From contig NZ_CP012549.1 in assembly GCF_025319965.1 (NCBI RefSeq), positions 1,116,001 through 1,180,000 of the forward strand: a stretch of DNA of 64,000 nucleotides. Reading direction: 5' to 3'. Origin of the DNA: Campylobacter sp. RM16187 (lineage in GTDB: Bacteria; Campylobacterota; Campylobacteria; Campylobacterales; Campylobacteraceae). Shown here piece by piece: positions 27,251-36,737 of this stretch. Within the stretch, counting starts at the first letter, position 1, and each line of letters begins with the position of its first letter. Below the pieces are notes generated by a model that saw only the letters and a list, made by a program, of their open reading frames with translations, made no database searches and was not told the DNA's origin. The position numbers and the translations under genes are program-made.

Positions 27251-29062
27251 CTATCCGAATATCTCAAATTTATTAAATAGCTTCTCGTCATTTTCAACTA
27301 TGCCGCGCTCTATTAGGCTATCTACAACTTCGCGCGTGCAGTCAGTTTGCTTTGGCCACTCTCTGGTATAGCCGTCAAGCTTGCTTTTTGGCGTTGCGTC
27401 TATGCAGATAGTTCCGCTTTTTGTGTAGTAGACGTCACGCTGCGCATCGATATTATTTGTAACTCGCCAAACAAGCATGTAAGGATTTTCAAGATAGTTT
27501 TCCATACCGACAAACACAAGCAGTTTAAAGTGCTCTTTAAGCGCAAGCAGCTCTTCAAAAGCAAACTTTATGCGGCGATTTTTAGCGTATTTGATAACAC
27601 AAATCGGGCACTTTGTATGCGTCATAAACTGCCTTAGCTCAAGCACATCTTTATCTATATCCTGAAATTTAGCAAGCAGCTCCTCATCGCTTATGAGCCT
27701 TATCTCGCCTTCGCTAAAATCCTCAGTTGCATCTATACCAAGCTTGCCGCCAAAGCAAGCGTTTGGGCTAGCGTGATCAAGCTGATCGCAAACTCCTTCT
27801 GTTATAAGCAGGCTTTTTACCCCAAGGCGATTTAACACAAATTCGCTAAAATTTGCGTAGTCCGTAAGCGCCGGTGCACTCTCATCTACAAACACTGCGT
27901 GCTTAACGAAACTCATCTGCCCAACTCCCCAAAATGCATGCATAGCCTGCTTGGCGTGTCCCGGATAAAGCACCTCAAGCTTGGCTAAGATAAGGTTGTG
28001 AAAGACGCCGTTTTCAGGCATATCATAATCAATAAGCTCAGGCACGGTAGTCTTAAGAAGCGGAAGGAAAATTCGCCCCGTAGCCCAGCCCATGTATTTA
28101 TCCTCAAGGGGCGGCTTACCGACAACGGTCGCATGAAAAATCGGCTCACGTTTGTGCGTAATAGCCGTAACTTCCATCACAGGAAAAGGCTCAATCGGTG
28201 TATAAAAGCCCGTATGATCGCCAAACGGACCCTCAAGCTCGGTCTTATCTGTGTCCACAAAGCCTTCTATCACAAAATCGGCATCATGCGGAACGTAAAT
28301 TTCGTTAGTAAGCGATTTTACGAGTTTTGCGGGTGATTTGCGGATAAAACCGTAAAGAAGTAGCTCAAAAATTCCCTTTGGAAGCGGAGCCTGACCGCAC
28401 CAGATATAAAGCGGATCGCCACCGATCGCCACAGACACGGGCATTTTCTTGCCGGCGCGCTTATATTCGTTAAAGAAATTTGCGCCGTCTTTGTGGATCT
28501 GCCAGTGCATGCCAAGACGGTTTTTATCATAAATTTGCAAGCGATACATGCCCAAATTTTGAAGCTCTCCATCAAGGCTTTGGGTATAAACCTGTCCCAT
28601 AGTTATAAACGCACCTCCGTCAAGCTCCCAAGTCTTAAGCACGGGCAGGCTAAAAAGATCAACCTCATCGCCTTTAAACTTAACCTGCTGACACTCGCCC
28701 TCACCGCTTAATCTTTTGGTAAAAATTTTTCTCATCCCAAAAAGATAGCTGGCGAAATTTAGCTTTTCTGAGAAATTTTTAGGCTTTTTTGGCTTTAGCA
28801 AAGCTGAAATTTCATCTGCCACCGCATCAGGCTCCACGCCAAAAATAAGCTTCGTAGCCTCAAAACTGCCAAATATATTCGTAAGCACGGGAGCAAATTT
28901 GCGTCCTGATTTTTTACAAACCGGATTTGTAAAAAGTAGTGCTTTGCTGTCATCTTTTTTCACCTCGATATAACTGGCATGTGCTATCTCAAGGTCGATA
29001 TCCACGGGCTTATCAATCACACGAAGCAGGCCGTTATCTTTTAAAATTTCGATATAGTTCAT
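27251..29062 (-). CDS. UbiD-family menaquinone biosynthesis decarboxylase
   Basis: This 603-residue protein belongs to the UbiD family of prenylated-flavin decarboxylases. In epsilonproteobacteria, which make menaquinone by the futalosine route, this member is thought to remove the ring carboxylate. Conserved stretches include VSVAIGGDPLYIWCGQAPLP, the ELEGPFGDHTGFYTP block carrying the catalytic Glu/Arg network, and IDATEDFSEGEIRLI. ATG 29062 is chosen. It overlaps the HNH gene stop in ATGA and follows GGAA, whereas ATG 29071 has no ribosome binding site. It is the distal gene of the hemC operon, split from hemC by the restriction-modification cassette. Confidence 0.88.
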   Translation of the reverse strand: MNYIEILKDNGLLRVIDKPVDIDLEIAHASYIEVKKDDSKALLFTNPVCKKSGRKFAPVLTNIFGSFEATKLIFGVEPDAVADEISALLKPKKPKNFSEKLNFASYLFGMRKIFTKRLSGEGECQQVKFKGDEVDLFSLPVLKTWELDGGAFITMGQVYTQSLDGELQNLGMYRLQIYDKNRLGMHWQIHKDGANFFNEYKRAGKKMPVSVAIGGDPLYIWCGQAPLPKGIFELLLYGFIRKSPAKLVKSLTNEIYVPHDADFVIEGFVDTDKTELEGPFGDHTGFYTPIEPFPVMEVTAITHKREPIFHATVVGKPPLEDKYMGWATGRIFLPLLKTTVPELIDYDMPENGVFHNLILAKLEVLYPGHAKQAMHAFWGVGQMSFVKHAVFVDESAPALTDYANFSEFVLNRLGVKSLLITEGVCDQLDHASPNACFGGKLGIDATEDFSEGEIRLISDEELLAKFQDIDKDVLELRQFMTHTKCPICVIKYAKNRRIKFAFEELLALKEHFKLLVFVGMENYLENPYMLVWRVTNNIDAQRDVYYTKSGTICIDATPKSKLDGYTREWPKQTDCTREVVDSLIERGIVENDEKLFNKFEIFG

Positions 29063-29634
29063 TTTTTCCATCTAATATGGCCATTCATATTATGTTTTTC
29101 ATAAACACTCAAAATTTCTTCTATAAATTTTACTAAGAAAGTTTCATTTTCAGCTTTTGCGGTTTCTAACATTTGAATAAACATTTTCTTACCAGTTTCT
29201 GTTTGTTTTAAATTTTTCTTTAAAAAATTATGCTTGGCACATAAGGTCTGTCCATTTTCAAATGTCGCCTTACCGCCAAGTTCCTTTGGTTTTATATGAT
29301 CCACATGCAGCTCTACTCCATCTTTTTGACCCACACCACAAATTACACATTTGTGTTCATCTCTATCTAAAATTTTCTTTTTTAGATCAGGTGTAAAATC
29401 TTCTAAATCATCTCTTAATTTGAAATTTGGTTCAAACCTATAAATGCCTTTTGCTACTTTAATAAGATATCCTTTTTGATGAAGTGTCCGTATTCCACGA
29501 TCTGGGTCTCTAAAAACCTTTCCTGTTCTCTTCTGCCATTCATTAGTTAACCAATCTACAGCCTCAGGATGAGAAATATCTTTATTTGCATTTGCTTTGA
29601 AAAATTCTAAAATTAAGTCCAGTTGGGAGGTCAT
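29059..29634 (-). CDS. HNH restriction endonuclease
   Basis: This is a 191-residue protein with two parts. Residues 1-75 form a winged-helix-like region (SHPEAVDWLTNEWQKRTGKV, then GIRTLHQKGYLIKVAKGIYR) that probably contacts DNA. Residues 90-137 are an HNH nuclease with zinc cysteines C96/C99 and C132, and catalytic His113 preceded by Asp112 (LHVDHIKPKELGG). Asn127 and His135/Asn136 complete the motif. It is coupled by ATGA overlaps to the methyltransferase upstream and the UbiD-like gene downstream. Pairing with a methyltransferase supports a type II restriction enzyme. The recognition sequence cannot be read from the protein. Confidence 0.82.
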   Translation of the reverse strand: MTSQLDLILEFFKANANKDISHPEAVDWLTNEWQKRTGKVFRDPDRGIRTLHQKGYLIKVAKGIYRFEPNFKLRDDLEDFTPDLKKKILDRDEHKCVICGVGQKDGVELHVDHIKPKELGGKATFENGQTLCAKHNFLKKNLKQTETGKKMFIQMLETAKAENETFLVKFIEEILSVYEKHNMNGHIRWKK

Positions 29635-30407
29635 ATTATTCCTTTCTCTTTATCCATAGTCTTTAAAAAACGTTTTTTTGCCAAAAAACAATAACTTTCA
29701 TCTATATCTATGCCAATAAATTTTCTATTATTTAAAAAAGCTTCTATCATTGTAGTTCCGCTACCACAAAAAGGATCTAAAACAGTATCTCCAACATACG
29801 AAAAAAGCTTTATTCCACGCCTTGGCAATTCTCTTGGAAATGGCGCAGGATGACCTATTCTTTTTTTGCTTTCGCCGTTAAAACTCCAAAGCCCATTTGT
29901 CCAACTCATAAATTCTTCTTTATTAATGTCTGAAATTTTACTTCCATATGTTTTTTTCCAGCTTTTTTTATAAAATACAATAATTAGCTCAACAGGAGCT
30001 ATAACATAAGGAGCAGATGCAGAAAGCCATGAACCCCACGCAGTTCTACGTGAAATATTACCTTCATTCCAAACAATAGTACTATGATAATTCCATCCTA
30101 TTTTTTTTGCAATTGTAGTTAAATCAGCACCAATGCTTTGCTGGCCACCCTTATTTTTATCAATTGGAACGTTCAATAAAAACCTGCATTCGTCTTTAGC
30201 CCAAAAATAGACATTTTTTATCCATGCTTCACTAAATTTTAGATATTTTTTATATTCTCCTGCATCTTTTGTGGAATTATATTCTATACCTACATTATAA
30301 GGAGGTGAAGTAATTATCAAGTCCACGCTATTGGCATCTAATACTTTTTTATTAAGCACATCAGCATTTATCAATTTTATGTTTTCAAAATCAAAAAATA
30401 TCATCAT
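29631..30407 (-). CDS. Type II DNA methyltransferase, TSPPY class
   Basis: This 258-residue SAM-dependent methyltransferase has the catalytic motif TSPPY at residues 33-37 and the SAM-binding motif DPFCGSGTT at 211-219. Catalytic motif before SAM motif defines the beta-type order, and SPPY favours N4-cytosine over N6-adenine methylation, although exceptions exist. It overlaps hemC by four bases at its start and the HNH endonuclease gene by four at its end. A run of eight A in the coding strand (30101-30108) is a possible slippage site. It protects host DNA from the HNH enzyme, by inference from linkage. Confidence 0.88.
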   Translation of the reverse strand: MMIFFDFENIKLINADVLNKKVLDANSVDLIITSPPYNVGIEYNSTKDAGEYKKYLKFSEAWIKNVYFWAKDECRFLLNVPIDKNKGGQQSIGADLTTIAKKIGWNYHSTIVWNEGNISRRTAWGSWLSASAPYVIAPVELIIVFYKKSWKKTYGSKISDINKEEFMSWTNGLWSFNGESKKRIGHPAPFPRELPRRGIKLFSYVGDTVLDPFCGSGTTMIEAFLNNRKFIGIDIDESYCFLAKKRFLKTMDKEKGII

Positions 30408-31345
30408 ACCAACTCGTTAGCCATCTCCTCAGCGCGCTTTAAAAGCTCTTTTGCACCGCGAGATATAAATTCACGTGCAAGCTCTTTGCCGGCATTTGCA
30501 AATTCGCTCTTTTGCACGCTTAAACTCTTTTGCAAAACCTCGCTTCCATCAGGAAGTCCCACAATCGCATTTATATGAATTTGCTCTTTATCAAGCTTTG
30601 CGTTTATACCGATAGGCACTTGACACCCACCCTCAAGCAGCGTCACGAAGTCGCGCTCCACGGTTGTTTCTATAACGGCTCTTTCATCGCGCAAAAACTC
30701 TATTGATTTTAAAATTTCTTCGCTATCAACAGCCTCTATCCCAAGCGCACCCTGACCCATCGCAGGTATCATTTGATCTAGCTCAAAAGGATAGATAAAT
30801 TTAACCTCATCTTTTAAATTTAGACGGTTTATGCCTGCCATAGCTAGGATTATCGCGTCAAATTCGCCCTCTCTTAGCTTTCTTAGCCTAGTTTGGACGT
30901 TGCCTCGAAGCGAGATGATCTCAAGATCCGGTCTCATCCTTAAAAGCTGCATCTTGCGTCTAAGACTAGTGGTTCCTACTTTGGCACCTTTAGGCAGATC
31001 TTCAAATTTAGCAAATTTTTCGCTTATCATAGCGTCGCGCACATCTTCTCTAGAACATATCGCGGCAAGCACAAGCCCATCAGGAAAAGCCACAGGTACG
31101 TCTTTTAGGCTATGAACCGCGATATGAGTTTCACCTTTTAGCATGCTATCTTCAAGCTCTTTGGTAAAAAGTCCTTTACCGCCGATCTTAGCAAGCGGAG
31201 TATCAAGTATCACGTCGCCCTTTGTCTTCATGCCGACAAGCTCTACCTCTATATCTTTATGAAAATCCAAAATTTTAGCCTTGATATGCTCGCTTTGCCA
31301 CATGGCTAGGATACTTTTTCTTGTCGCTATTTTTAAATTTTTCAT
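30404..31345 (-). CDS. hemC: Hydroxymethylbilane synthase (porphobilinogen deaminase)
   Basis: HemC links four porphobilinogen units into the linear tetrapyrrole precursor of haem and sirohaem. The 313-residue protein shows IATRKSILAMWQ, HSLKDVPVAFPDG, GTTSLRRKMQL and RGNVQTRLRKL. The dipyrromethane-cofactor cysteine is Cys241 in LEGGCQVPIG. It follows fxsA on the same strand. Its stop overlaps the inserted methyltransferase gene. Confidence 0.96.
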   Translation of the reverse strand: MKNLKIATRKSILAMWQSEHIKAKILDFHKDIEVELVGMKTKGDVILDTPLAKIGGKGLFTKELEDSMLKGETHIAVHSLKDVPVAFPDGLVLAAICSREDVRDAMISEKFAKFEDLPKGAKVGTTSLRRKMQLLRMRPDLEIISLRGNVQTRLRKLREGEFDAIILAMAGINRLNLKDEVKFIYPFELDQMIPAMGQGALGIEAVDSEEILKSIEFLRDERAVIETTVERDFVTLLEGGCQVPIGINAKLDKEQIHINAIVGLPDGSEVLQKSLSVQKSEFANAGKELAREFISRGAKELLKRAEEMANELV

Positions 31346-31354
31346 TTTTTACCT

Positions 31355-31786
31355 TTATTTATATTTACGCTCTTCTTCAACCACTTCAACGTCTATGATC
31401 TCGCCGTCTTCTTCCTTAGTCTCTCTACTCTCTCGTCTGTAACTATAATATTCGCCTTCACGCTCTTTTTTAAGCGGTTGGTTTTTTAAATTTGAAAACA
31501 GAGCAAAGATAATAACGACCACGCCAAGCACGTCCGTAGCAACGCCCGGGATAAACAGAAAAAATCCTCCGATAGGCATGCCCAACACTCCAAAAACATC
31601 GCTTGGCTTAAGAAACACGATCCTTGAAATAAGCTGGAAAAATCCAACCTGAAACATAAAAAACATGCCCAAAACAGCCGTCGCGATAACCTCTAGAACA
31701 AGAGGTAAAAATCCATATTCGCTAATGAAAAAATAAGCGCATATAACCTCGATCGCGACATAGGGCATAAAAAGAAGTCTTAGCAT
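31355..31786 (-). CDS. fxsA: FxsA-family membrane protein
   Basis: This 143-residue protein has three to four membrane segments and a cytoplasmic, highly charged tail ([20 protein letters not shown]). The pattern [20 protein letters not shown] matches FxsA, first known for suppressing phage T7 exclusion when overexpressed. Its normal role is unknown. It overlaps proS by seven bases and sits nine bases before hemC, as in other Campylobacter. Confidence 0.82.
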   Translation of the reverse strand: MLRLLFMPYVAIEVICAYFFISEYGFLPLVLEVIATAVLGMFFMFQVGFFQLISRIVFLKPSDVFGVLGMPIGGFFLFIPGVATDVLGVVVIIFALFSNLKNQPLKKEREGEYYSYRRESRETKEEDGEIIDVEVVEEERKYK

Positions 31787-33483
31787 AGCGCCTCTTTGAC
31801 CTTGGCTAAAATTTGATCTTTATGAACTGAAGTTTTTTCTAAACTTGCGCGCTTTACAAACTCAACTTCGCCGTTTTCAAGCCCCTTGCCAACGACTACT
31901 CCGAAAGGAATTCCGATAAGCTCAAATTCGCTCATCTTAACGCCAAATCTTTCATTTCTATCATCAAGCAAAGCTGAAATGCCAAAGCTTCTAAGCTCGC
32001 TATAAAGCTCATTTGCAAATTTTACTCCGACCTCATCTTTTAAATTTGAGATGATGATATGCACATCAAACGGTGCGCACTCTTTTTTCCAGATGCAGCC
32101 CTTATCATCGTGACTAGCTTCGCACATCACGGCAACCAGCCTACTAACGCCTATGCCGTAGCAACCCATATAAAACGGCTTTGCTTTGCCGTTTTCATCA
32201 AGAAATGTTGCATTCATCGCGGCTGAATACTTCTGTCCAAGCTGAAAGATATGCCCAACCTCAATGCCTTTGCTAACGCTGAGTTTCCCGCCGCAATGCG
32301 GACATTTATCGCCCTCTTTTACGGCTACAAGGTCTTTGAAGCGATCATTATTAAAGTTAGTAACGCTAACTCCTACGAAGTGGTAGTCTTTCTCGTTTGC
32401 ACCGCATATCATCTGGGTTTCGCCCTCAAGCTCTCTATCTATAAAAAACTCTACACCATGAAGCCCGACCGGCCCGCAAAATCCGGCCACAAGACCGGCT
32501 TTGTTTATCTCTTCTTCACTAGCGTCCGTTATCTCAAGCGCGCCACATGCGTTGGTTGCTTTAACCTCTTGAAGCTCATCATCACCGCGGATGAAAAAGA
32601 CCACAACCTTTTCTTCATCTTTATAAATAGCCTTTTTTATCACCGCTTTTATCGTGTAAAACTCACTAACTCTAAAAAATTCAGCTATATCTTTGATGCT
32701 TTTTGCGTTAGGAGTGTAAAATTTGCTCGCGTCAGCCTCGGGTCGCTCGGTGTCACAGCTGCGCTTTTTTCTTTTTGCAGCTTCTATATTTGCCGCATAT
32801 TTACAGCAAGAGCACACCAATATATCATCCTCTCCGTTATCTGCTAGAACCATAAATTCCTTGCTTCCACTTCCTCCGATAGCTCCGCTATCTGCCTCAA
32901 CCGCACGGAAATTTAGCCCTAAACGGGTAAAAATTCTCGAGTAAGTCTCTTCCATAAGATCAAATTCGCGCTTTAAATCCTCTTCGTTAGCGTGGAAGCT
33001 ATAAGCATCTTTCATCAAAAATTCTCGCCCTCTAAGCAGTCCAAAGCGCGGTCTGGCCTCATCTCTAAATTTTGTATTTATCTGATACAAATTTAGCGGC
33101 AGCTGCTTGTAGCTAGTAATTTTGCCGCGCACAAGAGCCACTACAGCCTCTTCATTGGTAGGACTTATTACAAAATCATTGTCTTTACGATCTTTAAATC
33201 TCAAAAGCTCCTTACCAAACACATCGAATCGTCCACTCTCTTTCCATAGTTCACCAGCAGTAACAACACTCATCGTTACCTCTTGAGCTCCGGCGTTATC
33301 CATCTCATCTTTTACTACGTTTCTTATCTTATCAAGCACGATTTTACCAAGTGGCAAAAAGTTATAAAGCCCACTTCCGGTTTGCTCTATAAATCCCGCT
33401 CTTAACAAAAATTTATGACTCGGCAAGCTAGCATCCTTTGGAGCCTCTTTCAAAGTCGGTACATAAAGTCTAGAAAATCTCAC
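31780..33483 (-). CDS. proS: Prolyl-tRNA synthetase (bacterial type)
   Basis: ProS charges tRNA(Pro). The 567-residue class II synthetase shows motif 1 ([20 protein letters not shown]), motif 2 ([20 protein letters not shown]) and motif 3 ([13 protein letters not shown]). The editing (INS) domain lies between motifs 2 and 3, with the YbaK-like [11 protein letters not shown]. The length and domain order are normal for the bacterial form. It overlaps hemA by one base. Confidence 0.97.
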   Translation of the reverse strand: MRFSRLYVPTLKEAPKDASLPSHKFLLRAGFIEQTGSGLYNFLPLGKIVLDKIRNVVKDEMDNAGAQEVTMSVVTAGELWKESGRFDVFGKELLRFKDRKDNDFVISPTNEEAVVALVRGKITSYKQLPLNLYQINTKFRDEARPRFGLLRGREFLMKDAYSFHANEEDLKREFDLMEETYSRIFTRLGLNFRAVEADSGAIGGSGSKEFMVLADNGEDDILVCSCCKYAANIEAAKRKKRSCDTERPEADASKFYTPNAKSIKDIAEFFRVSEFYTIKAVIKKAIYKDEEKVVVFFIRGDDELQEVKATNACGALEITDASEEEINKAGLVAGFCGPVGLHGVEFFIDRELEGETQMICGANEKDYHFVGVSVTNFNNDRFKDLVAVKEGDKCPHCGGKLSVSKGIEVGHIFQLGQKYSAAMNATFLDENGKAKPFYMGCYGIGVSRLVAVMCEASHDDKGCIWKKECAPFDVHIIISNLKDEVGVKFANELYSELRSFGISALLDDRNERFGVKMSEFELIGIPFGVVVGKGLENGEVEFVKRASLEKTSVHKDQILAKVKEALC

Positions 33484-34775
33484 TACTCACTCTCCCATTC
33501 AAATTCGCCATCCTCAATATGTGTGTGGTTCTTTATATCAAAGACATTTTTTGTAAATTTTATTATATTTTCGGAGTTGCTATCATCTGCCAAAGATTTT
33601 AATTTCATAGTAGGCGCATGTAAAAATGCCTTAAAAACTTGATGAATCAGCTTATATGCTTCATCATGATCGCTATGCTTTAAATAGCCCTTTTTAATAG
33701 CCTTTTCAAGCTCTTTTTGAGCGCACTCTTTAGCCTGCTCTCTAATACCTTTTATAGCAGGAGTGATAGCAAGCTCTCTAAGGTGTCTAAAGAAGTGTGT
33801 CGTATTTCTTCCTACGATAGTATAAGCTATCTGCGCCTGTTCCTCTCTGAGAGCTAAATTTCTACTCACGATCTCCTTTAGATCATCGACTGTATAAATT
33901 TTAATATTTTCACTAGGAGTTACAGCTATATCTCTAGGTACCGCGATATCAAAAAAATATCTATCAAACTCTCTTTTTTCTATCATCGAATCAAGTATTA
34001 CAGGATATGGCGAAGCCGTAGCAGAAAATATAAGCTGATATTTATTGATATAATCTTTTAAATTTTCAATAGAATCATATTCGTTATTATCGCCTAATGA
34101 CATAGATAAAACTTTTGCTTTGGCGATATTCCTACCAAGGATTATTACTCTGGCACCGCTACTTATGATATGCTTTGCGGCAAGCTCAGCCATCTCTCCA
34201 GCACCTACTATTACAGCAACCATTCCATTGATATTTCCGTCAAACATCTCTTTTGCTTTTTGAGCCGCCACGCTTGAAACAGATACTGGATTTTTAGAAA
34301 TTTCAGTCTTATTTCTAACCTCTGCAGCACACTTAAAAGCGGCTTCTATGGCTCTACCAAGCTTCATTCCGCAATTTCCGTTTGCGTAAGCGAATTTAAA
34401 AGCCTCTTTTAATTGTCCTGCTATCTGAGTCTCGCCTATAACTAAGCTATCAAGAGAGCTTGCTACGGCGAATAAATGGTGAATAGCCCCGTTATCTTCA
34501 TATATATCGGCTCTAGTGTAAAGCTCCTCATAATCTATACCGCAAAGCAGAGATATACAGGATATCATATGCTTACTAGCTCCCTCTATCTCCTTTACGC
34601 TAGCGATAATTTCGACTCTATTGCAGGTATTTAAAACCATACATTCATTAATGTTTTGGCTTGAATTTAAGAGCCTTAAAATTTCTGTCTTTCTCTCTAT
34701 ATTAGAAAACGAAAGCCTCTCTCTAACTGAAATATCAGTATTTTTATGTGTAAAACTTACGCTTGTATAATGCAT
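33483..34775 (-). CDS. hemA: Glutamyl-tRNA reductase
   Basis: HemA reduces glutamate on tRNA(Glu) to glutamate-1-semialdehyde, the first step of the C5 route to tetrapyrroles. The 430-residue protein has the catalytic cysteine Cys51 in NTCNRVEI, the [13 protein letters not shown] motif and the NADPH-binding [16 protein letters not shown] (about 189-204). Dimerisation helices form the C-terminus. It overlaps the prenyl synthase and proS by one base each. Confidence 0.96.
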   Translation of the reverse strand: MHYTSVSFTHKNTDISVRERLSFSNIERKTEILRLLNSSQNINECMVLNTCNRVEIIASVKEIEGASKHMISCISLLCGIDYEELYTRADIYEDNGAIHHLFAVASSLDSLVIGETQIAGQLKEAFKFAYANGNCGMKLGRAIEAAFKCAAEVRNKTEISKNPVSVSSVAAQKAKEMFDGNINGMVAVIVGAGEMAELAAKHIISSGARVIILGRNIAKAKVLSMSLGDNNEYDSIENLKDYINKYQLIFSATASPYPVILDSMIEKREFDRYFFDIAVPRDIAVTPSENIKIYTVDDLKEIVSRNLALREEQAQIAYTIVGRNTTHFFRHLRELAITPAIKGIREQAKECAQKELEKAIKKGYLKHSDHDEAYKLIHQVFKAFLHAPTMKLKSLADDSNSENIIKFTKNVFDIKNHTHIEDGEFEWESE

Positions 34776-35668
34776 TAAAATTCCCTATCGATCATACTGC
34801 TAACCATATGATCAAGTTCACTAATATTATATTGAGCTATGCTTTCTAAAGCCTTTTTACCAAGCTCTTTGGCCTCTTTTATCGAGCGTTCTATAGAGCT
34901 GGTTCTAGACATTTTAGATTTCACCCAATCAATTTGAGCACTGTTTAGCTCCGCTTTAAAAAGATTCATAAGCCTTCCTCTATCCTCATCACCTAAATTT
35001 TCATAAAGATAGATATATGGAAGAGTTACTTTGCCCTCTTTTAAATCACTTAGATTAGGCTTACCCAAAGTTTGGGCATCTTGAGTAATATCTAAAATAT
35101 CATCGATTAGCTGAAAAGCTAATCCCAAATTTTTACCATAATTTCTAAATTTTTCCTCATCAAGCCCGGTCAAATTTGCACCTACCGCAGCAGTAGCCTC
35201 TATAAGCACTGCGGTTTTATAGTAAATCATGGTGCGATAAGCCTCTTTATCGGTATTAAAATCTCTAGATAGCTCCACATCCATCATCTCGCCTATACTT
35301 AGTTTGCAGACTGCATCTGAGATATTTTGAGCTATTTTTGGGTCAAATTTGGATAGTTCGTAAAAACCTTTAGAATATAGTATATCGCCTAGCATTATGG
35401 CTCTTTTTGTACCAAAAGTAGCATTTATACTAGGCTTGCCTCGCCTTGTATCAGAATTGTCTATCACATCATCATGAAGCAAGCTTGCAAGGTGTATAAG
35501 CTCTATTATAGCGCACAACCTCAGGCTCTCCTCACTCTCTCCGACAATTTTTAAAAGCAACTTTGATCTAAGCTTTTTACCTGAGCTAACATTCCTAAAA
35601 ATTTCACTAGCTCGGTCGTATCCAAGCTCATCTATAAATTGATACATTATTTCATCAATTTTATCCAT
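34775..35668 (-). CDS. ispB: Polyprenyl diphosphate synthase (side chain of menaquinone)
   Basis: This trans-prenyltransferase is 297 residues long. The first aspartate-rich motif is LLHDDVIDNSDTRRG (Asp66, Asp67, Asp70) and the second LIDDILDITQD (Asp189, Asp190, Asp193). Product length is set by residues before the first motif and cannot be predicted safely. Linkage to hemA and the UbiD-like gene suggests it makes the menaquinone tail. It leads the hemA-proS operon. Confidence 0.88.
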   Translation of the reverse strand: MDKIDEIMYQFIDELGYDRASEIFRNVSSGKKLRSKLLLKIVGESEESLRLCAIIELIHLASLLHDDVIDNSDTRRGKPSINATFGTKRAIMLGDILYSKGFYELSKFDPKIAQNISDAVCKLSIGEMMDVELSRDFNTDKEAYRTMIYYKTAVLIEATAAVGANLTGLDEEKFRNYGKNLGLAFQLIDDILDITQDAQTLGKPNLSDLKEGKVTLPYIYLYENLGDEDRGRLMNLFKAELNSAQIDWVKSKMSRTSSIERSIKEAKELGKKALESIAQYNISELDHMVSSMIDREF

Positions 35669-35673
35669 ACTAA

Positions 35674-36099
35674 CTACCTCTTTACAGGATCTAAAAATTC
35701 TACGTCAAGACGTTTTTGATCATCTTTTATATAAACTTTAAAAAAACCTTTGCCATCTTTAAAATTTTCAAATTCAAGATATAGCCATGCAATATCCATC
35801 GGAGGCTGTCTAAAATCTGGTATTAAGCTCTGTTTATACAGACTCAAACCACGCCTAAGAGACATAACAAGCTGACGAGGATAGTTGCGATATCTGGTGT
35901 GAAGAATTATATTTGTGTTATCGAACAAAGTCCATCGAAATTCAAAGCTATCTCGATCCTGTGCGCCTTTTTCTGTCACAAAAACTCTCGCCCACTCATC
36001 CTTTTTAAGCTCAAACAAATGTTGTTCGCTAAAACCTAAATCAACGGCATTTGCAAAGGCTAAAAAAAACATAAAAAAAACAGCTAGTATTTTACTCAT
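35674..36099 (-). CDS. Conserved exported protein, function unknown
   Basis: This 141-residue precursor has a signal peptide of about 17 residues (FFMFFLAFANA). The mature part is mostly beta-strand with several Arg/Trp residues (FEFRWTLFDNTNIILHTRYR and FRQPPMDIAWLYLEFENF), without known motifs. It lies between the DUF2018 gene, which it overlaps by eight bases, and the prenyl synthase, and appears in the same position in C. jejuni as remembered. Probably periplasmic. Confidence 0.68.
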   Translation of the reverse strand: MSKILAVFFMFFLAFANAVDLGFSEQHLFELKKDEWARVFVTEKGAQDRDSFEFRWTLFDNTNIILHTRYRNYPRQLVMSLRRGLSLYKQSLIPDFRQPPMDIAWLYLEFENFKDGKGFFKVYIKDDQKRLDVEFLDPVKR

Positions 36100-36349
36100 T
36101 TTGACTTAAAATATCCCCACTAAGTCCGATGTAAATATCATTTAAGCCTTCATGAATTTCAGTTTGATTTTGCGCTATGAATGCGTTTTGCTGAATTTCA
36201 TCAAATCCATTACGCTCGCAATATATGCTCATAGCCACAAATCTTTCAAGTAGTTTTTCAGTCTCGTTCTCTACTAAATTTCTGTTTGCATTAAATAAAA
36301 TATCAAAAAATTTATCTCTTGGATTTTGAGCAAAGATATCATAATCCAT
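36092..36349 (-). CDS. DUF2018-family small protein
   Basis: This 85-residue acidic helical protein (NPRDKFFDILFNANRNLVEN, then LLERFVAMSIYCERNG) resembles the DUF2018 family, which is confined to epsilonproteobacteria and has no assigned role. It is the first gene of the operon that continues through ispB, hemA, proS and hemC. It overlaps the exported-protein gene by eight bases. Confidence 0.68.
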   Translation of the reverse strand: MDYDIFAQNPRDKFFDILFNANRNLVENETEKLLERFVAMSIYCERNGFDEIQQNAFIAQNQTEIHEGLNDIYIGLSGDILSQNE

Positions 36350-36520
36350 AAATTTCCTTTAAATAAATTTTAAATTTATTATAGCCAAACAAACTTTTAT
36401 TTTGATTATAAAAACAGGTTTTTTATTTATGACTATAACTAAATAAAATAATATTAGGTAATATTAATATCTAAAGATAAGTTACAAATCTTCAACCTAA
36501 ATTTTGATATTTTTTACAAG

Positions 36521-36583
36521 GTGCCAGAGTAAATTTTTAAATTTAGATGAGTATTTTTAAGTACAGTGCCAAAGTAAAATTTG
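36521..36583. repeat. Two direct repeats GTGCCAnAGTAAAwTTT
   Basis: GTGCCAGAGTAAATTTTT at 36521 and GTGCCAAAGTAAAATTTG at 36566 differ at few positions and start 45 bases apart. No third copy was noticed nearby. Meaning unknown. Confidence 0.6.
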
Positions 36584-36651
36584 AAATTAAAAAAGGATTT
36601 TAGCTAAGAAATTTAGATTCAATTTTTTTAATTTCTATCGATCAAAATATT

Positions 36652-36691
36652 TAAATTTAGCTTAATTTTACTATATTTTAAGCTAAATTTA
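36652..36691. repeat. 14-base inverted repeat, possible terminator
   Basis: Arms TAAATTTAGCTTAA (36652-36665) and TTAAGCTAAATTTA (36678-36691) pair perfectly around a 12-base loop. It lies 47 bases past the HAD gene stop, so a terminator role is possible. With only two GC pairs and no T-run it would be weak. Confidence 0.5.
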
Positions 36692-36737
36692 TATGTAAAA
36701 TAATTTGTATTTTTATATGTATTATTTTATGTATTTA

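Larger units (their letters stand above)
36350..36737. other. AT-rich gene-free gap of about 390 bases
   Basis: No coding frame is convincing on either strand. The gap holds an imperfect direct repeat (36521-36583) and a 14-base-arm inverted repeat (36652-36691). Sequence just above 36349 would carry the promoter of the DUF2018-ispB-hemA operon, but no clear -10 box could be picked in such AT-rich DNA. Confidence 0.7.
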
